A DNA stretch of 64,000 nucleotides. Source: an uncultured Sutterella sp. (GTDB lineage: Bacteria > Pseudomonadota > Gammaproteobacteria > Burkholderiales > Burkholderiaceae_F). The notes under the pieces were generated by a model that did no database searches, was not told the DNA's origin, and saw nothing but the letters and a program-made list of their open reading frames with translations. The translations under genes were made by a program, and so were the position numbers. Shown here piece after piece: positions 28,582 through 36,150 of this stretch (its first letter is position 1; every line of letters starts with the position of its first letter). Location of the stretch: the NCBI GenBank assembly GCA_900767875.1, contig CAAGAT010000074.1:1-64000 (forward strand). The letters are read 5' to 3'.

Positions 28582-29310
28582 TTACTTACCGGTCTTGGTG
28601 TCGGGCACTTCGGTCACGTTCTTACCCAGAGCGATCTCTTCGTTGGCCCAGTAACCCCAGTGGTAGACCGCGTCGGATTCGGAGACCTTGCCGTCGCCAA
28701 ACATGATGCGGTGCGTGCCGCGGTAGGGCTGGAAGATACCGGCACCGAGGTAGATGTGCGCGATACCCACGAAGACCGTCAGGAAGAAGAAGACGTCGTG
28801 CAGGAACTTGGCCGTCAGGAACACTTCGGGCGAAACGTCCATACGCCAGCCGCCATTGGGCAGGATGCCCGTCTTGACCCACATGACCATGCCGGTAATG
28901 GCCATCATCACGCAGAAGAAGAGCAATGCACCGTCAGCCAGACGCTGAGCGGACTTGACGTGGTGCTGCGGGGGCATATGCACCTTGGACGGGGCAAAGA
29001 GGTACAGCGGGAACTTCATGGCCCAGGCCACGTCGTCCTTGTCCCACTTGCCGAAGATGTCTTCCTTAAAGAGGTGCACGAAACCCTTGGGGCTCTTGAG
29101 AACCGCAAAGAGGGGCACCAGGATGAACGGCACGGCCAGCACGCGATGCAGCATGCGCATGGCGTACGTGAAGTCGCCGCCCATGATGCCGCCGCCCAGA
29201 GAGGGCACGAACACGAACAAACCCGAGATCGCCAGTAGGATGCAGCCGATGGCGGCCACACCGTGCGTGACGCGAGTCAAAAGCGAATGACGCTGAATGT
29301 AGCGAGTCAT
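28582..29310 (-). CDS. fdoI: Formate dehydrogenase gamma subunit (cytochrome b556)
   Basis: This 242-residue membrane diheme cytochrome b passes electrons from the FeS subunit to quinone. Four hydrophobic helices are visible (about residues 16-34, 56-72, 126-146, 168-188) with several membrane His residues (for example HR in helix 2 and KFLHD before helix 4). Its length is normal for FdnI/FdoI. It follows fdoH after 21 bp. Confidence 0.94.
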   Translation of the reverse strand: MTRYIQRHSLLTRVTHGVAAIGCILLAISGLFVFVPSLGGGIMGGDFTYAMRMLHRVLAVPFILVPLFAVLKSPKGFVHLFKEDIFGKWDKDDVAWAMKFPLYLFAPSKVHMPPQHHVKSAQRLADGALLFFCVMMAITGMVMWVKTGILPNGGWRMDVSPEVFLTAKFLHDVFFFLTVFVGIAHIYLGAGIFQPYRGTHRIMFGDGKVSESDAVYHWGYWANEEIALGKNVTEVPDTKTGK

Positions 29311-29331
29311 GTTTTTTACTCCTTGAGGGAC

Positions 29332-30222
29332 TTATTCGGAATCACGCTTGAGCGCGGCAGCGACTTCGCGGTCGGCCTTTTCGCGCTGTTCCGGCGTCCA
29401 GTGTTTCTTGGCTTCCTCGACCGTCATTTCGTCACGACGGTAGCCGCGGGCGGCAACGAGCGAAGCGGCCAGACCGAGGACCACGGCGGCGGTGCCCACG
29501 CCCGTGACGGCGCGCATCGTCGTACCCATGGTGATCACTTCACGCTTGACCGGGTTGGTCGGCAGACCATAGGCCTCGTGACCGTGCTTGCACACCGTCA
29601 GGGTATGCAGACCGCCCATTTCCTTTTCGCCGTACAGCTCGGCCTTCTCGAACCCCTTCTTCTTGAGGAATTCGACGCGCTTGCGACCCTTTTCGATCAT
29701 TTCGTCGCGCGGGCCGAAGGCCAGGGCTTCGGGCTGGCAGGTCTTAACGCAGGCCGGGATGCCGCCTTCTTCGAGGCGATCCAGGCACAGCGTGCACTTG
29801 TCCACGCGCTTGTCGGTCGGACGGAAGCGCGGCACATCGAACGGGCAGGCCGACTGGCAGTACGTGCAGCCGTTGCACTTGTCCGTGTCGAAGGCGACGA
29901 CGCCGCTTTCGGTCTTGTACAGCGCCCCAGAGGAGCACACGTCCACGCAGGCCGCGTCCGTGCAGTGGTAGCAGGAACGGCGACCGATCGCGAAATTGAG
30001 CGGCTGGAACTTGTTGCCCGATTCGTGTTCGGCAAACGTCATGATCAGACGCGTATCGCCGTTCAGATCCATGGGCGACTGGTAGCTGCCCGAGAAGGGA
30101 ACTTCATTGAGTCCCAACGGGGCGGGCAACTGGTTCCACTGCTTGCACGCAACCTGGCAGCCCTTGCAGCCCGTGCAGTGCGATGCGTCAAACAAGATGG
30201 CGACTTCTTTACTCTTGGCCAT
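29332..30222 (-). CDS. fdoH: Formate dehydrogenase beta subunit (4x[4Fe-4S])
   Basis: The 296-residue electron-transfer subunit has the four Cys clusters of the FdnH/FdoH family, starting CTGCKGCQVAC. Further groups are CYHCTDAACVDVC, CNGCTYCQSAC and CTLCLDR. A C-terminal membrane helix near residues 238-254 anchors it, followed by a charged tail of about 40 residues. It lies between the catalytic subunit and the cytochrome b subunit. Confidence 0.95.
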   Translation of the reverse strand: MAKSKEVAILFDASHCTGCKGCQVACKQWNQLPAPLGLNEVPFSGSYQSPMDLNGDTRLIMTFAEHESGNKFQPLNFAIGRRSCYHCTDAACVDVCSSGALYKTESGVVAFDTDKCNGCTYCQSACPFDVPRFRPTDKRVDKCTLCLDRLEEGGIPACVKTCQPEALAFGPRDEMIEKGRKRVEFLKKKGFEKAELYGEKEMGGLHTLTVCKHGHEAYGLPTNPVKREVITMGTTMRAVTGVGTAAVVLGLAASLVAARGYRRDEMTVEEAKKHWTPEQREKADREVAAALKRDSE

Positions 30223-30243
30223 TATTTTCTCCTTGTCTCACTG

Positions 30244-33200
30244 TCAGCGGGCAGGTTCCAGGTTCACAAGGAAGGCCTTGTATTCCGGAATCCACGAGTT
30301 GGGGTCGCCGACGTTGGGCGTGAGGTCATTGACGTTGTCGCCGGTGGCGTACTTACCGACCCACGAGAAGTGGTGCGGCATACCCACGACGTGCGTCAGC
30401 TTGCCGTCGATCATCATCGGCTTCATGCGCTTGGTCACCATCGCAGCCACCTTGACGTCGCCGCGGTTGTTCCAGACGCGAACCATCTGACCGTTCTTGA
30501 TGCCCTTTTCCTTGGCGAGCTCTTCACTGATTTCAATGAAGTTGCAGGGGCTGATTTCGTTGAGCCAGGGCACATTACGGGTCTGCGTGCCGCTCTGCCA
30601 GTGTTCGACCACAGAGTAGGTCGTCACGACATACGGATAATCCTTGGCGTTGCCGCGCTTGACGGAGGGATCCTTCGTAAAGAGCGCGCACGGATTGCCG
30701 CCGGCGCCGTTGAGCAGGTTCTTGACCGGCGTTTCATGCGGTTCGAAGTGCTCGGGCAGCGGGCCGTCGCCCATCGGGTACGCAAACAGACGAGCCTGCT
30801 GTTCCCAGGTCATGAAGAAGGCGTTGCGATCGGGCGGCAGAGCCGTAACGAAGTCGCCGACGTCGTTCTGCCGCCACTTGCCGTCCTTCCATTCGACGAG
30901 GACGCGGTTGGGGTTGTAGGGCTTGCCGTTGGCGTCGGCCGAAGCGCGGTTGTAGAGCACGCGACGGTTGGCCGGCCAGGCGAAGGACCACTGCGGGAAC
31001 AGGCCCAGACCCGTGGGGTCGGACTTGCTGCGGCGGGTCATCGGCTGCTTCATCGGATCCATCTTGTCGGCTTCGTTGTTGTAGTAGCCGGAGAAAATCC
31101 AGATGCCGCAGGCGGTGCTGCCGTCGGCCTGCAGAAGGCCGTAGCCGGGCAGCAACTTGCCGGTGTTGACGTCGTAGCCGTTCAGGGCCCAGCACAGGGC
31201 ACGGATGTCGGGCTTGCCGTCGATCGTGTAGTCCATGTTGGTCTTGAGAATCTGGTCTGGGCAGGCGCCGCCTTCCTTCTCATAGAGCGAGCGGATCGCA
31301 CCCCAGAGCAGCATGAGCTGATCGAAGTCGCTCTTGCATTCTCCCGGCGGTTCGACGGACTTCTCACGCCACTGGATCCAGCGGCCGGAGTTGTTGATCG
31401 AGCCGGTCTTCTCGAAGATCAGAGCCGCGGGCAGGAAGTAGCACTCGGTCTTGATTTCTTCGGGCTTCATGTCCGGAGCGTTCCAGAATTCGGCCGTTTC
31501 GGTGTAGAACCAGTCGGTCACCACGAGCCAGTCAAGCTTGGCCATCGACTGACGGGCGTGCTTGGCGTTCGGGGTGGAGTGAGCCGGGTTCATGCCCCAG
31601 CAGAAGTAGCCCTTGATCTTCTCGTCACGCATCTGATTGAACGTCATGATGGTCGAGTAGTCGCCGTACGAGAGCTTCGGGCTGATCTTGGGCAGCAGGT
31701 CGTAGCAGTAGTCGTTGTCGACCGTGGCGTTCTTGCCGAACCATTCCTTCAGAGCCGAGACCCAGAACTTGGGCTTGTTGCTGTAGTAGCCGGCCGCGTA
31801 GGTTTCCACCGCGAGGTAGTCGGCAAGGGTCGGATGGCTCTTGCCCGTGGGCCAGGACAGGTAACCCGGGGCCTGGTGCACGGAGGCGCCCACGTCGGTC
31901 GAGCCCTGAACGTTGGGTTCGCCGCGCAGCGCGTTGATGCCGCCGCCGGCGATGCCGATGTTGCCGAGCAGCAGCTGCACGACGCACATGATGCGGCAGT
32001 TCTGCGAGCCGTAGGTGTGCTGGGTTTCGCCCAGAGCGTAGAGGATGGAACCGGCCTTGTCGGCGCGGCCCGTGGAGGCGTAGGTTTCGTACACCTTCAT
32101 GAGCACGTCATGATCCATACCGGTGATGCGCTCGACCATTTCCGGCGTGTAGCGGGCGTAGTGAGCCTTCATGACGTTGATGACGCAGCGCGGATCCTGC
32201 AGCGTTTCGTCACGCTTGAGAACCTTCAGAGCGGGCGTCTTGAACTTGGGCGTGCCCGGCTTGTTGACCCAGGCAAAGGCCGAGCCTTCGGCGGTATTCC
32301 AAACCTGCTTCTTTTCGACGTCGTAGCCCCAGGACTCGTTGTCGTACTTTTCCCTGACCGGATCCCAACCCGAGAACAGACCGGAGTTCGGATCGAACTT
32401 GTAGTCGTCGCGCAGCAGGCAGGCCGCGTTGGTGAAGTTGACGATGTAGTCCTTGTGATAGAGCTCGTTCTGCAGGATGTAGTTGATCATGCCGCCGAAG
32501 AAGGCGATGTCGGTACCCGGACGCAGACGGCCGTAGATGTCGGCCTGGGCGGCCGAGCGCGAATAACGCGGATCGATCACGATCCACGTGGCGCCGCGGT
32601 CCTGAGCGCGTTCGACCCAGCGCGAGCTCAGCGGATGGTTTTCCACGTTGTTCGAGCCGATCGTCATGATCACGTCGGAGTTGGCAAAGTCGCACCAGTG
32701 GCTCGTCATCGAGCCGCGGCCGAAGGTCGGCGCCAGACCGGAAACGGTCGAGGAGTGGCACACGCGCGTCTGGTTGTCGATGGCCACGATGCCCAGGGAG
32801 CGGGCGAACTTCTGAACGAGCCAGCCTTCTTCGTTGTTGAGCTGAGCCGCGCCCATCGAGGCGATGCCGTCGCAACGGTTGACGGTCACGCCGTCTTCCT
32901 TTTCCACGAAGCTTTCATCGCGCGTCTTCTTGACGTGACGGGCGATTTCCGACAGGGCCTGATCCCAGGAAAGGCGCTCCCACTTCTTGGAGCCGGGACG
33001 GCGCACCATCGGGTACAGAACGCGGTTGGGGTGAGCCGACACCGTACGGTCCGGGTTGACGACATTGCGAAGACCCCACATGCCGGCGCCCTTCGGGCAC
33101 AGACCGCCGAGGTTAACCGGATGGTCCGGGTCGCCCTCAAGGTTGATCAGTTCGCCGTTGCGCGACGAACAAATCGTGCCGCAACCGCCGGAGCAGTAGC

Positions 33201-33357
33201 AGCAGATGTTGGTGACTTCTTTAACATTTTCAAGCTTGTAGGGGCCTTTCAGGCAGTCAGCCTCGGCGCGCGCGGCACCCGAGGCGAGAGCGGCGGCACT
33301 GCCGCTACCGACGGCCAGAAGAGATCGCTTGAAAAAACTTCTGCGGGAAAGTTCCAT
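30244..33357 (-). CDS. fdoG: Formate dehydrogenase alpha (catalytic, Mo/W-bis-MGD) subunit, Cys form
   Basis: The predicted 1037-residue protein has a Tat signal (SRRSFFKR, residues 4-11), so it acts in the periplasm. An N-terminal [4Fe-4S] site follows (C52, C55, C59, C87). The metal-ligand position, selenocysteine in E. coli FdnG/FdoG, is Cys200 in NQTRVCHSS, followed by the catalytic His201; no in-frame TGA is used. AAGGAGA 6 bp before ATG 33357 fixes the start, although the frame is open to 33570. Formate is oxidised and electrons pass to fdoH/fdoI. FocA, FdhD, FdhE and the nearby molbindin fit the same function. Confidence 0.96.
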   Translation of the reverse strand: MELSRRSFFKRSLLAVGSGSAAALASGAARAEADCLKGPYKLENVKEVTNICCYCSGGCGTICSSRNGELINLEGDPDHPVNLGGLCPKGAGMWGLRNVVNPDRTVSAHPNRVLYPMVRRPGSKKWERLSWDQALSEIARHVKKTRDESFVEKEDGVTVNRCDGIASMGAAQLNNEEGWLVQKFARSLGIVAIDNQTRVCHSSTVSGLAPTFGRGSMTSHWCDFANSDVIMTIGSNNVENHPLSSRWVERAQDRGATWIVIDPRYSRSAAQADIYGRLRPGTDIAFFGGMINYILQNELYHKDYIVNFTNAACLLRDDYKFDPNSGLFSGWDPVREKYDNESWGYDVEKKQVWNTAEGSAFAWVNKPGTPKFKTPALKVLKRDETLQDPRCVINVMKAHYARYTPEMVERITGMDHDVLMKVYETYASTGRADKAGSILYALGETQHTYGSQNCRIMCVVQLLLGNIGIAGGGINALRGEPNVQGSTDVGASVHQAPGYLSWPTGKSHPTLADYLAVETYAAGYYSNKPKFWVSALKEWFGKNATVDNDYCYDLLPKISPKLSYGDYSTIMTFNQMRDEKIKGYFCWGMNPAHSTPNAKHARQSMAKLDWLVVTDWFYTETAEFWNAPDMKPEEIKTECYFLPAALIFEKTGSINNSGRWIQWREKSVEPPGECKSDFDQLMLLWGAIRSLYEKEGGACPDQILKTNMDYTIDGKPDIRALCWALNGYDVNTGKLLPGYGLLQADGSTACGIWIFSGYYNNEADKMDPMKQPMTRRSKSDPTGLGLFPQWSFAWPANRRVLYNRASADANGKPYNPNRVLVEWKDGKWRQNDVGDFVTALPPDRNAFFMTWEQQARLFAYPMGDGPLPEHFEPHETPVKNLLNGAGGNPCALFTKDPSVKRGNAKDYPYVVTTYSVVEHWQSGTQTRNVPWLNEISPCNFIEISEELAKEKGIKNGQMVRVWNNRGDVKVAAMVTKRMKPMMIDGKLTHVVGMPHHFSWVGKYATGDNVNDLTPNVGDPNSWIPEYKAFLVNLEPAR

Positions 33358-33969
33358 TTGGTTCTCCTTACCGGGCGACAGTCCGCTTGAAAACTGTTTT
33401 GGGGAGTGGACAAGGACAGGCACCCGAGGTGCCGTCATCGTCGCGCTGCAGCCGTCGACCGAAGATTCAGCAGCCGATCCTATGGACAAAAGGACCGGGC
33501 ACTGCGCAGTTTCGAGGAGCGGCCCTTTTTCGTCAATTCGCCATAAGTGGAAACTTTTTTGCCCTTCCAACCGCTATTACTTCAAGTAAATAACCCTCTT
33601 TCTCCCCCCATTCGGTCGATGTAAATTTCATTGCTTTTCAATTTATTATCAGTGACTTAATACGTTCATCATCCGTTTTATCAAAGCCCGCATCCTATAC
33701 GAAGGGATTAGTTTTAATACAAATTAATACACCCCTTGGCCCAAAGAGGAGCAACAACCTCCGCCCTTCAGGCTACAACGAACGCCCTTTCGTGTTTTTC
33801 CCAGATTTTTGACGCCGCTCAGAGCCCCCCCGTGAAAGATCGGTGCGGCAAGCACGCTTTGCCCGTATTTCAACGACTTAAGCGCCCCGCGGCGGTAAAC
33901 TTCGGGCTTGCGTTTTTTCCGCCTCCGCTTCTGATCGGCGGAACTCACCACACAAGGACAACACCTCTC
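33358..33969. promoter_or_regulatory. Divergent regulatory region between fdoG and trpS (612 bp)
   Basis: No convincing gene is present. The part 33560-33735 is AT-rich against a GC-rich background and probably holds the promoters of both operons. It contains a palindrome at 33577-33589, three TTAATAC heptamers (33657, 33714, 33724), and a perfect 10-bp palindrome ACTGCGCAGT near 33500-33509 followed by CCCTTTTT on the plus strand. I found no clear FNR, ModE or NarL site here. Confidence 0.5.
33577..33589. promoter_or_regulatory. Palindrome TTACTTCAAGTAA, possible operator
   Basis: Two perfect 6-bp arms surround one central base, in the AT-rich region 220 bp upstream of fdoG. The cognate regulator is unknown. 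Confidence 0.3.
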
Positions 33970-35301
33970 ATGCGAGTCTTAACCGGCATCAACACCACGG
34001 GCACGCTTCACCTGGGCAATTACTGCGGCGCCATCCGCCCCTGCGTTCAGGCCTCCAAGCGCGACGACGTGGAAAGCTTCTTTTTCATGGCCGACTTGCA
34101 TGCGCTCATCAAATGCAAGGATCCCGACCGCATCGAACAGAGCCGCATGCAGATTGCGGCCAGCTGGCTGGCCAGCGGCCTGGATCCGGAACGCGTCACG
34201 TTCTATCGGCAAAGCGACATTCCCGAGATTCCCCTTTTGAACTGGATGCTCTCGTGCGTGTGCTCCAAGGGCCTGATGAACCGCGCCCACGCCTACAAGG
34301 CGTTCCTCGAAGCCAATGAGGGAGCGGGCGAAGAGCCGGACGCGGGCGTGTCCATGGGGCTGTTCTGCTACCCCGTTCTGATGGCCGCCGACATTTTGAT
34401 GTTCAACGCCGACCGGGTGCCCGTCGGCCGCGACCAGATCCAGCACCTCGAGATGGCCCGCGACATGGCCGTGCGCTTTAACAACACGTACGGCCGCGGC
34501 AAGGACTTTTTCGTGCAGCCCTTCGAGCAGATCGAAGAGAACGTGGAAATCCTGCCGGGTCTGGACGGCCGCAAGATGAGCAAGAGCTACAACAACGTCA
34601 TTCCGCTCTTTGAAGGCGGCGAAAAGGCCCTGCGCGAAGCCATCGGCCGCATCGTCACCGACAGTAAGCTCCCGGGCGAGGCCAAGGACCCCGACAGCAC
34701 GTCCCTGACGCGCATCTACGAGGCCTTCGCCACCAAGGACGAGTACGAGGCCTTCCGAGGCGAACTCATCGGCGGCATGGGCTGGGGCGAGGCCAAGAAG
34801 GCGCTCGTCGAGCGCATCAACGCCGAAATCGGCCCCATGCGCGAAAAGTACGAGTACTACGTCTCGCATCCGGCCGAGCTCGAAGACATCCTGCAGACCG
34901 GCGCCGCCAAGGCGCGCAAGATCGCCACGCCCTTTATCGAAGAGCTGCGCCACGCCGTGGGTCTGCGCAGCTTTGCCGCCGTTGGCCAAGCCAAGACGGT
35001 CGGCGCCTGCGACAAGCAGCAATCGAGCAAGCCCCTGGGCGTCATCAAGCAGTACCGTGAAGCCGACGGCCTCTTTTACTTCAAGCTCACCGAAGGCGCG
35101 ACCACGCTTCTGACCTCCGAGGGCTTTGCCAACGGGCGCGACGCGGGCATGGCCGTGGGCAAACTCAAGGCCCAGGGCCTGACGGACACGGCAGGCGTGA
35201 CGCTGTGCGAGGGCGTCACCCGCGAGCGCGTCAACGCCACGCTGGCGGCCATGCGTGCGGCCGACGAGGAAAAGAAAAAGGCCAAGGCCGCCAAGGCCTA
35301 A
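33970..35301 (+). CDS. trpS: Tryptophanyl-tRNA synthetase with C-terminal extension
   Basis: This class I synthetase charges tRNA-Trp. It has the HIGH-type motif TLHLGNY (residues 12-18) and the KMSKS motif GRKMSKSYNN near 205-214. From ATG 33970, with AAGGA upstream, it has 443 residues, about 100 more than the common 330-340. The extra part (about 333-443) includes a segment near 365-402 resembling YegP/DUF1508-type repeats, and a Lys/Ala-rich tail. Longer TrpS forms occur in betaproteobacteria. The frame continues upstream to 33736 without homology. Confidence 0.95.
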   Translation: MRVLTGINTTGTLHLGNYCGAIRPCVQASKRDDVESFFFMADLHALIKCKDPDRIEQSRMQIAASWLASGLDPERVTFYRQSDIPEIPLLNWMLSCVCSKGLMNRAHAYKAFLEANEGAGEEPDAGVSMGLFCYPVLMAADILMFNADRVPVGRDQIQHLEMARDMAVRFNNTYGRGKDFFVQPFEQIEENVEILPGLDGRKMSKSYNNVIPLFEGGEKALREAIGRIVTDSKLPGEAKDPDSTSLTRIYEAFATKDEYEAFRGELIGGMGWGEAKKALVERINAEIGPMREKYEYYVSHPAELEDILQTGAAKARKIATPFIEELRHAVGLRSFAAVGQAKTVGACDKQQSSKPLGVIKQYREADGLFYFKLTEGATTLLTSEGFANGRDAGMAVGKLKAQGLTDTAGVTLCEGVTRERVNATLAAMRAADEEKKKAKAAKA

Positions 35302-35349
35302 AGCCAAATAATCCTGCCCCACCGCACCGGCGACCTGAGGCGGGACACA

Positions 35350-35413
35350 GGCCGCGGCGCTTGCCGCGGCCGACAAAAAAGGGCGCAGTCCTTTAACGGA
35401 GTGCGCCCTTTTC
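35350..35413. terminator. Bidirectional terminator between trpS and mop
   Basis: An AAAAGGGCGCA(G)TCC stem (35377-35391) pairs with GGA(G)TGCGCCCTTTT (35398-35412), with A and T tracts at both ends. An additional 8-bp hairpin (GGCCGCGG / CCGCGGCC) lies at 35350-35371. Confidence 0.9.
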
Positions 35414-35430
35414 TTTGCAGCCTAAAAAAA

Positions 35431-35640
35431 TTAGGCCACGGCCACCATCACGGAGGAGGCCTTGATCACGGCGTAGGCTTCGCCGCCGATCTTCAGGCCA
35501 AGGTTCTTGGCCGAAGCGGTCGTGATCGAGGAAACGATCTTTTCCTTGGCTTCGGTTTCGATCGTCACTTCGGTCGTCACGGGGCCTTCCTTGATGGCGA
35601 TGATGGTGCCCTTGAGGCAGTTGCGAGCGGAAATCTTCAT
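35431..35640 (-). CDS. mop: Molbindin (Mop/TOBE domain, molybdate-binding)
   Basis: This 69-residue single TOBE-domain protein begins MKISARNCLKGTI and contains the typical molbindin stretch GEAYAVIKASSVMVAV. Molbindins assemble into rings that bind molybdate or tungstate and buffer it in the cytoplasm. This fits the nearby molybdo-enzyme formate dehydrogenase. GGGAG lies 8 bp before the ATG. It has its own long upstream region with several hairpins and ends at the shared terminator with trpS. Confidence 0.92.
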   Translation of the reverse strand: MKISARNCLKGTIIAIKEGPVTTEVTIETEAKEKIVSSITTASAKNLGLKIGGEAYAVIKASSVMVAVA

Positions 35641-36017
35641 GGCGTTACTCCCAAAAATTCAATCCATGTTGATGACTGAAGCGCCGCCCTCACGGCGGAT
35701 CGCCTCAAAAACGGCGAAGTTTATAAACCATTGTTTGGCGCTGCTCAAGGGGTTTTCCATAGGACATACCCGCGTTTTTACCAATCGGAACAGCGCCTGT
35801 TCCAAAAAAAATGGGGCTCGCCCCGGCGCCGTTGCGGCGCATGAAGGCAAAGCCCCGACCCAGGAAAACGAACCGTTTTGATCGACCGTGCGCTCCCTCC
35901 CCAATAAAGAAGCTTTGTTTGCCCGGCCGATGACGGAGAACCGTGGCGAGGAACATTCCGATCGGGCTGCCGGCGTGGCGCCGCGCTTGCGATTGACCCG
36001 AAATGCATCGCCGCAAT
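35641..36017 (-). promoter_or_regulatory. Structured upstream region of mop
   Basis: No gene is supported between mop and the cstA terminator. Read on the minus strand, the region has in order: AAAACG-GTT-CGTTTT (35865-35879), an outer stem GGGGCT/AGCCCC (35813-35818 with 35851-35856) enclosing GCGCCG-CAA-CGGCGC (35826-35840), a run of eight T (35804-35811), and GGAACAG-GCG-CTGTTCC (35787-35803). If transcribed, this would be a leader with an internal terminator-like element. I cannot match it to a known riboswitch. Confidence 0.4.
35804..35856 (-). terminator. Terminator-like hairpin with U8 in the mop upstream region
   Basis: A 6-bp outer stem with a perfect 6-bp inner hairpin is followed by A and eight T on the minus strand. 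It could end a small RNA or act as an attenuator before mop. Confidence 0.5.
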
Positions 36018-36044
36018 AGCGTTATACCTAAAATGAATAGCGAT
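36018..36044 (-). promoter_or_regulatory. ModE-like site upstream of mop (weak)
   Basis: On the minus strand, ATCGCTATT and TATAACGCT form imperfect inverted arms (6 of 9 paired) 9 bp apart, resembling the CGnTATAT...ATAnCG style of ModE operators. It is 378 bp from the mop start, so relevance depends on a long leader. Confidence 0.25.
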
Positions 36045-36085
36045 TGCAAGTCCTCTGTTTTTTGGGAATCGACGGGACGCCGGAC

Positions 36086-36127
36086 AAAAAGAAACGGCCC
36101 AGCGGAAACACTCTCCCGTCGGGCCGT
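36086..36127 (-). terminator. Terminator of cstA
   Basis: ACGGCCC / GGGCCGT (36094-36100 with 36121-36127) is followed on the minus strand by TTTCTTTTT. Confidence 0.85.
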
Positions 36128-36150
36128 TGTCGGCGAAACGTCAGGGCCGC

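Noticed and set aside
27346..29238. A 630-codon plus-strand open frame
   Set aside because: It is antisense to fdhE and fdoI; no family features.
29263..33390. A 1375-codon open frame on the plus strand
   Set aside because: It is exactly antisense to fdoGHI, whose proteins are fully recognisable. The frame stays open because of GC-biased codon positions, and its translation shows no domain.
33700..33969. T-box or Trp leader peptide upstream of trpS
   Set aside because: No specifier loop, antiterminator pair or Trp-codon run is visible, and these controls are rare in this group.
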